The notes under the pieces were generated by a model. That model ran no database searches and was not told where the DNA came from. It saw only the letters and a program-made list of their open reading frames with translations. A stretch of 23,583 nt of DNA from an uncultured Oscillospiraceae bacterium (GTDB lineage: Bacteria > Bacillota > Clostridia > Oscillospirales > Acutalibacteraceae): assembly GCA_900549825.1 (NCBI GenBank), contig URQB01000026.1, forward strand, positions 1-23,583. Reading direction: 5' to 3'. How positions within the stretch are numbered: the first letter of the stretch is position 1; the number at the start of each line of letters is the position of its first letter. The position numbers and the translations under genes were made by a program. This document shows positions 16,013 to 23,583 of this stretch, one piece after another.

Positions 16013-16789
16013 ATGAATATCCTCGCTATCGGCGACGTTGTCGGTGCGGGAGGCTGCGCATTCCTGCGCGCACATCTCCCCTCTTTCAAAAAGCTGAACC
16101 GGATTGACGTCTGCATCGTCAACGGCGAAAATTCCGCGCCGGGCAACGGCATTACGCCCGCCTCCGCGCAGGACTTGTTTACCAGCGGCGCAGACCTGAT
16201 CACAACGGGCAACCATGTCTACCGCCGCCGTGAGGTCTATCCCTACCTCGACGAAACGGAATATCTCCTCCGCCCCGCCAATTACCGCGCGGGCAGCCCG
16301 GGGCGCGGCTACCAGATCATCGATAAGGGGCGCGTCCAAATCGCCGTCATCAATCTGCTCGGCGTTGTCTTTCTCGATCCGCTCGAGAATCCCTTCGACT
16401 GTGTGGACCATCTGCTCCAGCAGGAGGCGCTCAAAGACTGCCGCATCAAAATCGTGGATTTCCATGCGGAGGCTACAGCGGAGAAACGGGCGCTCGGCTT
16501 CTATCTGGACGGCCGCGTTTCCGCCCTGTTCGGCACGCACACACATGTGCAGACCGCCGACGAACAGATTCTGCCGCGGGGCACCGGGTACCTGACCGAC
16601 CTGGGTATGACTGGGGAGATCCAGTCCGTGCTCGGCGTCCGCCCGGAGCTTGCAATCGAAAAAATGCGCACCGGCATGCCTGTCCGCTTTGAAAACGGGG
16701 ACGGGCCCTGCATGATGTGCGGCTGTATCTTTGAAATCGACGAGCACAGCGGCAAAACAACGCAGATCCAGAGAGTCAGCATCCAATAA
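16013..16789 (+). CDS. ymdB: YmdB-family metallophosphoesterase (2',3'-cyclic nucleotide phosphodiesterase)
   Basis: The protein has 258 residues (family about 264), with ATG at 16013 and GAAAGG nine bases upstream. YmdB hydrolyses 2',3'-cyclic nucleotides and in B. subtilis influences motility/biofilm cell-fate choice. All di-metal residues known for the family are visible: Asp 8 (GDVVG), Glu 39-Asn 40 (NGEN), Asn 67-His 68 (TGNH), His 151 (DFHAEAT), and His 176 and His 178 (FGTHTHVQ). The family's TDLGMTG segment is at 195-201. It follows rny by 149 bases across a terminator. This linkage is conserved in many Firmicutes and fits a shared role in RNA turnover, with YmdB using cyclic-phosphate products; that coupling is inference. 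Confidence 0.95.
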   Translation: MNILAIGDVVGAGGCAFLRAHLPSFKKLNRIDVCIVNGENSAPGNGITPASAQDLFTSGADLITTGNHVYRRREVYPYLDETEYLLRPANYRAGSPGRGYQIIDKGRVQIAVINLLGVVFLDPLENPFDCVDHLLQQEALKDCRIKIVDFHAEATAEKRALGFYLDGRVSALFGTHTHVQTADEQILPRGTGYLTDLGMTGEIQSVLGVRPELAIEKMRTGMPVRFENGDGPCMMCGCIFEIDEHSGKTTQIQRVSIQ

Positions 16790-16893
16790 ACGCCCGGCCA
16801 ATTGCCGAAAAAATTCAAGGCCCGCCAACTAACGAAGCGCGCCTCCGGCGCGCATATCCCAAAGTAGGACGCAAGAAAGGAATGGTCATCGTT

Positions 16894-18453
16894 ATGAAAC
16901 CTTCAGGTGTTGCCCGGTGGATTGCCCTGATGTTATGCCTGTCCGTCTGCTTCTCGTCACTTGCCTCCTGCGGGAGGGAGCCCGCGGACGAAAATTCCAC
17001 CGCCGCCGTTTCCGGAGAGGAAACAGCCGTTTCAGAAAGCCAGAAAACTTCAGGCGGCACAGAGAAGCTTTCCCTGCCCTATGTCAAGGGCGATTCACTC
17101 AACCCATTCACGGCGAAAAGCCTGCCAAACCAGATGCTTTCCACCGTCCTGTATGATTCCCTCTATTCGGTTGACGCGGCGCTCACACCGCAGCCGCTTC
17201 TTGCCGCCTCTGGCAGCGTCAGCGGCACACAGGTGCGCGTTGCCCTCAAAAGCGGCCTTGTCTTCTCAGACGGCTCCGCCCTCTCCGCATCGGATGTGCT
17301 CTATTCCTTCGAAAAGGCCGCAGCCTCTCCACACTACCAGGCGCAGCTTTCCAATTTCAGCAGTGCAAAAGTGCAGAGCGGAGACATCATTTTTACAATG
17401 AAAGAAGTGGATCCCTATGCGCTCAGCTGTCTCGACTTTGCCATCATCAAACGCGGCAGCGACTCTTCCGAAACGGCAATCCCGGTGGGTAGCGGGCGCT
17501 ATTCCGCCGTTCGGGGCGACAGCTCCGTCACCCTGAAGGCCAATAAGGTCTGGTCGGGGGGCAACACGATGAAGTTCGCTTCTATCTCGCTCGTCGACGT
17601 ACCAGATAGCAACTCGATCATCCACAGCCTGGAGATCGGCAACGTCAACTTCATCTTCAAAGACCTGAGCGATGGCGTTTATCAGCGCATCAACGCCAAT
17701 ACCACAGAATTCCTGATGAATAACCTCGTCTTCCTCGGTATTCAATCCAAAAACGAGCTGCTGCAAAATCAGAAGGTGCTTCAGGCCATGAGCCTTGCGC
17801 TCGCGCGGGAGGAGATCGCCTCCTCCGCCTACCAGGGCCATGCCGCCGCCAGCGCCGTTCCCTTCCGCCCGGATTGGAACGCGCTGAAAGGTTTGTCCAC
17901 TGCAGATGTTAAGCAGAATAAGGAAGCAGCCGTCCAGCTGCTGCAGGAGGCTGGATTCGACAAAACGAATTCTTCCGGCGCGCGCACCGGCGGCGGGAAA
18001 ACGCTGCAGTTCACGCTGGCCGTCAATCAGGATAACCCCTTCCGCCTCTCCGCCGCCAATATGATCGCCATACAGCTTTCCGCAGTGGGCATTCAGGTGA
18101 AGGTTTCCCAACTCGCCTGGGCGGACTACACAAAGGCTGTGCAGGGCGGCAGCTTTGATCTGTATCTCGGGGAAGTAAGACTCTCCAGCAATATGAGCCT
18201 TCTGCCGTTTTTCGACGAAGCGGGCGCGGCAAAGGCCGGAATCAATCAGGAGGGCGCGGCGGCGGCTTCCTACAGGCAAATGCGCACAGGCGCCGTTTCT
18301 TTGCAGGATTTCCTCAATACGTTCCAGGAAAATCCCGCCTTTTTGCCTGTTTGTTTCCGCAAGGGCGTGGCGGCGCGCAGCAGGGATGTGCAGGGCGACC
18401 TTATCAGCCACTCCGGCGATGTATATGCCAATTTGCAGGATTGGCATTTTTAA
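16894..18453 (+). CDS. ABC transporter substrate-binding lipoprotein, family 5 (peptide/nickel type)
   Basis: The protein has 519 residues. The ATG at 16894 has AAAGG about 13 bases upstream; another in-frame ATG at 16882 is too close to it. Residues 1-27 are a lipoprotein signal with lipobox LASC (Cys about 26), then a Ser/Thr/Glu-rich tether. The rest follows the SBP_bac_5 pattern: SLNPFTAKSLPNQMLSTVLYDSLY (about 68-90 region), a LKSGLVFSDGSALSASDVLYSFEKA motif, an IIHSLEIGNVNFIF stretch, QAMSLALAREEIA, and a C-terminal YTKAVQGGSFDLYLGEV. Such proteins capture peptides or similar ligands outside the membrane for an ABC importer. No permease or ATPase gene is nearby, so it is an orphan. It ends 12 bases before a convergent hairpin terminator. 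Ligand unknown. Confidence 0.92.
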   Translation: MKPSGVARWIALMLCLSVCFSSLASCGREPADENSTAAVSGEETAVSESQKTSGGTEKLSLPYVKGDSLNPFTAKSLPNQMLSTVLYDSLYSVDAALTPQPLLAASGSVSGTQVRVALKSGLVFSDGSALSASDVLYSFEKAAASPHYQAQLSNFSSAKVQSGDIIFTMKEVDPYALSCLDFAIIKRGSDSSETAIPVGSGRYSAVRGDSSVTLKANKVWSGGNTMKFASISLVDVPDSNSIIHSLEIGNVNFIFKDLSDGVYQRINANTTEFLMNNLVFLGIQSKNELLQNQKVLQAMSLALAREEIASSAYQGHAAASAVPFRPDWNALKGLSTADVKQNKEAAVQLLQEAGFDKTNSSGARTGGGKTLQFTLAVNQDNPFRLSAANMIAIQLSAVGIQVKVSQLAWADYTKAVQGGSFDLYLGEVRLSSNMSLLPFFDEAGAAKAGINQEGAAAASYRQMRTGAVSLQDFLNTFQENPAFLPVCFRKGVAARSRDVQGDLISHSGDVYANLQDWHF

Positions 18454-18464
18454 ACCAAATACAC

Positions 18465-18507
18465 CAAACACCCCGCACAGGTTTGAAAGCTCTGTGCGGG
18501 GTGTTTG
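18465..18507. terminator. Bidirectional terminator between convergent genes
   Basis: A perfect 16-bp stem (CAAACACCCCGCACAG with its complement, 11-base loop) lies between the ends of the plus-strand solute-binding protein and the minus-strand lipoprotein. The T-rich bases (TGTTTG) are inside the stem foot on both strands. Confidence 0.75.
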
Positions 18508-18519
18508 ATGCGATGGTGC

Positions 18520-19287
18520 TTAATCCAGCTGAGCGCTGAAATAGGAGTTTCCTCTGATCTCATAGAACGTAAAGGTAACCGGCTGGCAGGTACGCAGCGC
18601 CTTGGAAGCGTCAAAGCCCTCGGCATAGGAACGGATGGAGAACCCGTTTTCCTCCTTTTCCAGACGATAAGCATGCATCGACTCATAGAATTGATAAAAT
18701 GCCTCCTGCGTCCCGGTGATCCGGTACAAAATACCCGCGGAAATGGTTTGCTTCAAAGACGATTGCGAAGAATCCAGCTCCTCCCGTGCGATCAGATGAT
18801 AGGGCAACAGGATCGGCCCGCCTGTAACCGGCGTCTGCGCATCGCTGCCCTGCTGCCCCGCAGGCATCCACTCATCCTCAAGCCATATATCCCGGTCAAC
18901 CAAGTCGGCCTCCATATTGGAGAGCCAATAATTCCGCCCATTCTTTGCATGCTCCGGCGAAACAGTCAGCCAGTAATACCGAGCACCGCTGCCAGTGCCC
19001 TGATCGATCAGCAGGCCGCCCGTATAAGGGATTATCTGCCAATCTTTCTCCGCCTCAAGCGCTTTGTAAGCCTGATACAGCTCCTGCGGCGTCTGCTTTG
19101 TCTGGAAGGAAGCGCTGGCGCCGGCCAATTGCCCGCGGCCGTTTTCAACAGGCAATACGAGCTCCCCGCCGTCCAGCAGATTTTCTACACGTACGGAGTC
19201 CAGCTTACCGGACCCGTCGCATGCCGTCAACAGACATACGAAAAGTGCCAGACAAGGAATCCAAAAGAAACGCTTCATCCGGATCAA
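18520..19287 (-). CDS. Lipoprotein of unknown function
   Basis: The protein has 255 residues from TTG 19287 or 252 from ATG 19278; a GTGGGGTGA-type site fits the TTG better. A signal peptide (KRFFWIPCLALFVCLL) ends in lipobox LTAC, so it is lipid-anchored on the outer membrane face. The mature part seems to hold two related halves: each has a Gln-Glu-x-x-Tyr-Gln-x-Tyr stretch (TPQELYQAYKALEAEKDW and TQEAFYQFYESMHAYRLEKE) followed by beta-rich sequence. No family recognised. It has its own strong promoter and is convergent with the solute-binding lipoprotein, sharing a terminator. It is the only minus-strand gene between 13.95 kb and the right edge. Confidence 0.85.
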   Translation of the reverse strand: MIRMKRFFWIPCLALFVCLLTACDGSGKLDSVRVENLLDGGELVLPVENGRGQLAGASASFQTKQTPQELYQAYKALEAEKDWQIIPYTGGLLIDQGTGSGARYYWLTVSPEHAKNGRNYWLSNMEADLVDRDIWLEDEWMPAGQQGSDAQTPVTGGPILLPYHLIAREELDSSQSSLKQTISAGILYRITGTQEAFYQFYESMHAYRLEKEENGFSIRSYAEGFDASKALRTCQPVTFTFYEIRGNSYFSAQLD

Positions 19288-19380
19288 AACGTCACCCCAC
19301 TTAACATTTCAATGTGATCAATGTGCCTACCCATCGTACAATGCACATTGGTATCACGTCTTTCTGTTTTTCACAATTAA

Positions 19381-19409
19381 ATTCTATTATATTGTATAAA
19401 TTATGTCAA
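19381..19409 (-). promoter_or_regulatory. Promoter of the unknown lipoprotein
   Basis: On the minus strand, -35 TTGACA (19409-19404), a 17-base spacer and -10 TAGAAT (19386-19381), in AT-rich DNA, about 95 bases before the start. The area 19288-19552 holds no gene. Confidence 0.75.
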
Positions 19410-19552
19410 TAATATTAAATATTATCTTATATATCGTCAATAAAGTTTTTGATTATTATATTCGTATCCAATGCTATGATCTTACTAATCACCGCTTGCA
19501 CTCATTTTCTTCACCCAATCGTAAACAAACCATTAAGTTATCGTCCCATCCA

Positions 19553-19581
19553 TTGCCGTTTTTCAAAATATCGTGTATAAT
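19553..19581 (+). promoter_or_regulatory. Promoter of asp23-fakA-recG
   Basis: -35 TTGCCG (19553-19558), a 17-base spacer and a perfect -10 TATAAT (19576-19581), 68 bases before the asp23 start. No terminator is seen between the three genes. Confidence 0.8.
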
Positions 19582-19649
19582 AATAGGCTGTAATGCTATG
19601 GATTCATATCTCTATAGCGCACGCAGCATCGAGAGGGAGGACTGCGCAA

Positions 19650-20003
19650 ATGATCCGGATGGAAAATCATCTCGGCACGATCGAAATTTCAGAATCCTAT
19701 TTCTCCAGCCTGGTGGGCAACGCCGCCTCATCCTGTTTTGGCGTTGTCGGCATGGCCAACAGCAATGCCCGACAGGGCATCCGCTCCTTTTTCAACCGCC
19801 GCCGCAGCTTCCCTGACCAGGGAGTCGCGGTGCGTAAGGACGGCGACGGCCTTGCCATTGACCTGCACATCATCGTAACCTACGGGCTTAATATTTCCGC
19901 CATCGTCAAGAGTATCGTCAACAAGGTGCGCTATACGGTGGAGGAAGCGACCGGCTTCGAGGTACGCAAGGTCAATGTATTTGTGGACGGAATGAAATCC
20001 TGA
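19650..20003 (+). CDS. Asp23/Gls24 (YloU) family protein
   Basis: The protein has 117 residues, with ATG at 19650 and GGGAGG nine bases upstream; longer frames lack a ribosome binding site. It matches the small alkaline-shock (DUF322) family: an N-terminal GTIEISESYFSSLVGNAA, then GVVGMAN, and a C-terminal IDLHIIVTYGLNISAIVKSI with VRYTVEEATGFEVRKVNVFVDGM. In other Firmicutes these proteins are cytoplasmic or membrane-associated and linked to envelope homeostasis; the exact role is unsettled. It lies 46 bases before fakA, as yloU does before yloV in B. subtilis. Confidence 0.95.
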   Translation: MIRMENHLGTIEISESYFSSLVGNAASSCFGVVGMANSNARQGIRSFFNRRRSFPDQGVAVRKDGDGLAIDLHIIVTYGLNISAIVKSIVNKVRYTVEEATGFEVRKVNVFVDGMKS

Positions 20004-20049
20004 CAACCACAGATACCCCACTGATTGAACTGTAAGGAGTGCTTATACA

Positions 20050-21720
20050 GTGATAACCGGCAGTATGCTTCGGGATGCGGTGATCTCCGCTTCTCACCAT
20101 ATCAACAATCATCGCGGCGATGTTGACGCGCTCAATGTCTTCCCCGTACCGGATGGGGACACGGGAACGAATATGTCCATGACCATCGGCGCCGCGGCAC
20201 GGGAGGTTTCCCGCCTGGCAGAGGATGCAGGTGCGGGCGAAGTCTCCGCGGCCGTCGCATCCGCGCTCCTGCGCGGGGCACGGGGCAATTCCGGCGTGAT
20301 CCTGTCTCTGATTTTTCGTGGAATCTCCAAGGGGTTGAAGGGTTGCAGGGAGGTAGACGGTACCGTCCTTGCAAACGCACTGCAGATCGGTGTTGAGATG
20401 GCGTACGGCGCCGTCATGAAGCCCACGGAGGGGACGATCCTTACGGTAGTCCGTCTGGCTTCCGAAAGCGCAAAACGTACGGCGAACAACGGCGCGGACG
20501 CTGTAACGGTCTTTAATGCTGTGTGTGACAGCGCTGCCAAAGCGCTTGCCACCACGCCGGACCTTCTGCCTGTCCTCAAAAAAGCGGGCGTGGTAGACGC
20601 CGGCGGCCAGGGCTTTGTTTTGATTCTGGAGGGGATGCGCAGCGTTTTCAACGGCAACGGCATCATCGACAGCACAACGGACGAGGCCACGCCCATCACT
20701 GCCCAGCATCATGGCGAAAAGAAAGAGATCGTCGCCAATGCGGACGGAGATATTCCATTCGGCTATTGTTCGGAATTCCTGATCAACAAGGACCCACATG
20801 CCACGCTGGACCCCGTCCGCCTGCGCGCTTATCTCGAATCGATCGGGGATTGTGTAGTCGTGGTGGACGACGACAATATCATCAAGGTCCACGTCCATTC
20901 CAATGAACCCGGCAACGTGATTCAGGAAGCTCTGAAATATGGCCCCCTGGTCAATATCAAAATCGATAACATGCGCCAGCAGCACACCAATGCCGCCTTC
21001 GATTCTCCGGGGGAAGCGGAATCACAGCCTGCCGCGCCGGCCGTTCAGGAGCCGATTAAGCCCTTCGGCTTTGTGGCGGTCGCAGCGGGAGAAGGGCTGA
21101 AAGAGCTCTTTCTGGAGCTTGGCGCGGATCAGGTCGTCAGCGGCGGGCAGACCATGAACCCCAGCACGGAAGATATCCTCGATGCGATCATGGCTACTCC
21201 CGCGGAGCATGTCTTCGTCCTGCCCAATAATAAAAACATCATCATGGCGGCCGAGCAGACCATTCCGCTTGCGGACCGCGGCGTGAGCGTCCTGCAGACG
21301 CGCACCATCCCGCAGGGTGTGACTGCCATGCTCAATTTTGATGAATCGCTCGGCGCGGAAGAAAACCATGTCAATATGATGAAGGCCGCGCAGCGCGTAG
21401 GCACCGGCCTCGTCACCTTCGCCGCGCGCGACAGCTCCATCGACGGCGAGAGCATCAAAAAGGGCCAGATCCTCGGCATGGAAAATGGAAAGATCACCGT
21501 GGTGGAGCAGGATCTCCTGCATGTGGCCTACCGCGTGACCAAGCATCTGTACAATAAGAGGGATTGCTCCCTGATCACGATTTTCTACGGCGAGGATGCT
21601 ACCGAGGAGCAGGCGCTGGAGCTCCAGAATATGCTCACTGCCAAATACGGCTCCAATGTTGATATTTCCGTTGTCAACGGCGGCCAGCCGGTGTATTATT
21701 TCATCATCTCCGTGGAATAA
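20050..21720 (+). CDS. fakA: FakA/YloV-type kinase with DhaL and DegV-like domains
   Basis: The protein has 556 residues. The start is GTG 20050, with AAGGAG ten bases upstream. FakA binds ATP and phosphorylates fatty acids presented by a FakB (DegV) partner, feeding exogenous fatty acids into phospholipids. The N-terminal DhaL nucleotide-binding domain (about 1-200) has NVFPVPDGDTGTNM at 29-42 with the metal-binding Asp pair 35/37, and ARGNSGVILS and DAGGQGF motifs. The central domain has GYCSEFLI and IKVHVHSNEPGNV, with His 281 and His 283. The C-terminal part (about 325-556) is DegV-like. No FakB gene lies in the window. The gene order asp23-fakA-recG agrees with the family's usual context and suggests one transcript. 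Confidence 0.93.
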   Translation: MITGSMLRDAVISASHHINNHRGDVDALNVFPVPDGDTGTNMSMTIGAAAREVSRLAEDAGAGEVSAAVASALLRGARGNSGVILSLIFRGISKGLKGCREVDGTVLANALQIGVEMAYGAVMKPTEGTILTVVRLASESAKRTANNGADAVTVFNAVCDSAAKALATTPDLLPVLKKAGVVDAGGQGFVLILEGMRSVFNGNGIIDSTTDEATPITAQHHGEKKEIVANADGDIPFGYCSEFLINKDPHATLDPVRLRAYLESIGDCVVVVDDDNIIKVHVHSNEPGNVIQEALKYGPLVNIKIDNMRQQHTNAAFDSPGEAESQPAAPAVQEPIKPFGFVAVAAGEGLKELFLELGADQVVSGGQTMNPSTEDILDAIMATPAEHVFVLPNNKNIIMAAEQTIPLADRGVSVLQTRTIPQGVTAMLNFDESLGAEENHVNMMKAAQRVGTGLVTFAARDSSIDGESIKKGQILGMENGKITVVEQDLLHVAYRVTKHLYNKRDCSLITIFYGEDATEEQALELQNMLTAKYGSNVDISVVNGGQPVYYFIISVE

Positions 21721-21744
21721 AGTTCGGAACAGGAGATCGTACGC

Positions 21745-23583
21745 ATGCAAAACCAGCTACATACGGATATCCGTTATCTCAAGGGCGTGGGGGAAAAGCG
21801 CGCCGGGCTGTTTCAGCGGCTCGGCGTGGATTCCATCGACGCCCTGCTTCATTTTTATCCGCGCGCCTATGAGGACTGGAGTAAAGTGGTTTCCATTGTC
21901 AGTGCGCCGTTCGGAGAGCCCTGCTGCGTGAAAGCAATCGTTTCCCGCATGCCGTCAAAGCATCTGATTCGTAAGGGCCTTACCCTTTACAAGACAGAAG
22001 TGACCGATGGCGTCAGCCTGATGCAAATCACGTTTTTTAATAATCCCTATGCCGCTGAAAAACTGAAGGAGGGAGAGGAATATCTCTTTTACGGCCGGGT
22101 CGGCGGGCAGCTGGGCCGTCGGGAGATGGCTGCCCCCCTCGTAGAGTCCGCGCAGACGGGCGAACGGATCCGCCCGATCTACCCACAGACACAGGGGCTT
22201 CCCTCCCGCGTGATCGAAGCCTGTGTATCCAGCGCCCTGTCCATGCGGCGGGATATGCTCGAGGATCCCCTCCCGGACGCGCTGAGGCAGGAGCAGGGCC
22301 TCTGCCACGTGCGGTTTGCGATTGAAAACATCCATTTCCCAGCGGACGATGAATCGCTCCAGCGCGCGCGCAGGCGGCTGGTTTTTGAAGAGCTGCTCAC
22401 ATTGCAGCTTGGCCTCCTTCGCCTGAAGGCGCGCACCAGAACGCAGACGGCGGTACAGGCCGCACAGGATTATAGCGAAGCATTTTTCGCTCTTCTCCCC
22501 TTTTCCCCCACTGGCGCACAGCGCCGCGCGGTCTCGGAATGCTTGCAAGATATGCGCTCTGCCACACCGATGAGCAGGCTGCTGCAGGGAGATGTCGGCT
22601 CCGGCAAAACGGCCGTTGCGGCGGCGCTCATCCATACGGCCGCAAAAAATGGCCTGCAGTGCGCTATGATGGCGCCGACGGGCATTTTAGCGGAGCAGCA
22701 TTACCATACGTTGGAGGGCTTTCTGGGCCCCGCCGGCATCCATTGCGCACTTCTGACCGGCGCAACCGGCACGGCAGAGAAAAAGGAGATCAAAGCACTT
22801 CTCCAAAGCGGTGCAATCGACCTCGTTGTCGGCACGCACGCGCTCATTCAAAAGGACGTCGTTTTCCGCCGTCTCGGGCTGGTCATCACAGACGAGCAGC
22901 ACCGTTTCGGCGTCCGCCAGCGGGAAATATTTGCGGAAAAGGGCAGACATCCGCACATTCTGGTGATGAGTGCCACGCCGATCCCCAGAACACTCGCCAT
23001 AATCCTGTATGGGGATCTGGACATCTCGGTGGTGGATGAGGTGCCTGCAAAGCGTCTTCCGGTCAAAAACTGCGTGGTCAATACGGGCTATCGGAACAAG
23101 GCGTATGCATTTATCGAAAATGAGGTCAAAAACGGGCATCAGGCATACGTGATCTGTCCTCTGGTGGAGGAAGTCGAGGGCATGGAGACGGAGAATGCCA
23201 CGGACTACGTCAAGAAGCTCCGGCAGATTTTCCCGGAGGAGATCCAGCTCGGACTGCTGCACGGGCAGATGAAACCGGCGCAGAAGAACAAAGTCATGGA
23301 GGCATTTATGAAAAATGAGGTGCAGGTGCTGGTGGCGACCACGGTCGTGGAAGTCGGCGTCAATGTGCCGAATGCCACGGTCATGATGATCGAGAACGCG
23401 GAGCGGTTCGGACTGGCGCAGCTTCATCAGCTGCGCGGCCGTGTGGGAAGAGGCGATGCGCAGTCCTACTGTATTATGGTCAACTGTTCGAGCGCAAAGA
23501 CGGCGGAGCGCAGACTTAAGATCTTAAATGATTCCAATGACGGATTTCGGATTGCAAGCGAGGACTTAAAACTGCGGGGGCCG
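21745..23583 (+). CDS. recG: ATP-dependent DNA helicase RecG, partial (3' end beyond window)
   Basis: The frame of 613 codons is open from ATG 21745 to the right edge (full RecG is about 680). CAGGAG lies eight bases upstream. RecG reverses stalled replication forks and migrates Holliday junctions. The N-terminal wedge part starts with IRYLKGVGEKRAGLFQRLGV and an OB-fold follows. Helicase motifs: Walker A GDVGSGKT at 282-289, the DEQH box in DEQHRFG from 383, SATPIPRT from 409, TTVVEVGVNVPNA (about 532-544), and the QLRGRVGRG motif VI from 562. No frameshift or internal stop is seen. It follows fakA by 24 bases in the same transcription unit. Confidence 0.97.
   Translation, partial: MQNQLHTDIRYLKGVGEKRAGLFQRLGVDSIDALLHFYPRAYEDWSKVVSIVSAPFGEPCCVKAIVSRMPSKHLIRKGLTLYKTEVTDGVSLMQITFFNNPYAAEKLKEGEEYLFYGRVGGQLGRREMAAPLVESAQTGERIRPIYPQTQGLPSRVIEACVSSALSMRRDMLEDPLPDALRQEQGLCHVRFAIENIHFPADDESLQRARRRLVFEELLTLQLGLLRLKARTRTQTAVQAAQDYSEAFFALLPFSPTGAQRRAVSECLQDMRSATPMSRLLQGDVGSGKTAVAAALIHTAAKNGLQCAMMAPTGILAEQHYHTLEGFLGPAGIHCALLTGATGTAEKKEIKALLQSGAIDLVVGTHALIQKDVVFRRLGLVITDEQHRFGVRQREIFAEKGRHPHILVMSATPIPRTLAIILYGDLDISVVDEVPAKRLPVKNCVVNTGYRNKAYAFIENEVKNGHQAYVICPLVEEVEGMETENATDYVKKLRQIFPEEIQLGLLHGQMKPAQKNKVMEAFMKNEVQVLVATTVVEVGVNVPNATVMMIENAERFGLAQLHQLRGRVGRGDAQSYCIMVNCSSAKTAERRLKILNDSNDGFRIASEDLKLRGP

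Overview
The window looks like a piece of a Clostridia chromosome, probably an Oscillospirales/Ruminococcaceae-type gut bacterium. This is inferred from gene content and order: RNase Y followed by YmdB, the asp23-fakA-recG cluster, a threonine T-box in front of thrS, and a dockerin-bearing secreted protein. Signals are Gram-positive in style (strong AGGAGG-type ribosome binding sites, TTGACA/TATAAT promoters, lipobox lipoproteins). I could not run any search, so family names rest on motifs I can read.

Left part (1 to about 4.9 kb, minus strand): two secreted or surface proteins. The first is cut by the window edge and has a signal peptide. The second is a very large secreted protein ending in a type I dockerin with two intact calcium loops. 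Its reading frame is broken once, by a TAG stop at 3553-3555; frame and protein character continue on both sides.

Middle (about 4.9 to 6.8 kb): almost 2 kb without a convincing gene. It holds four imperfect copies of an approximately 80-100 bp repeat (5321-5675) and what look like decayed sequences. From 6.8 to 9.8 kb come two minus-strand carbohydrate genes, each with its own promoter and terminator: galT (galactose-1-phosphate uridylyltransferase) and a cytoplasmic GH20 beta-N-acetylhexosaminidase. A 15-base palindrome lies between the -35 and -10 of the hexosaminidase promoter.

10.2 to 13.95 kb (minus): one transcription unit made of a TTGACA/TAGGAT promoter, a T-box riboswitch with a Thr (ACC) specifier, an AraC-family regulator and thrS. 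The AraC gene sits between the T-box and the synthetase it would normally serve. A degraded metallophosphoesterase fragment lies just after thrS, followed by a 15-bp hairpin.

13.95 to 23.6 kb (mostly plus): rny and ymdB (RNA turnover), an orphan family-5 solute-binding lipoprotein, a convergent unknown lipoprotein on the minus strand, then asp23, fakA and recG. recG runs off the right edge. These are mostly housekeeping genes in familiar order. The unusual items are the interrupted dockerin gene, the T-box-AraC-thrS arrangement, the repeat-rich gene-free region, and the orphan lipoproteins.
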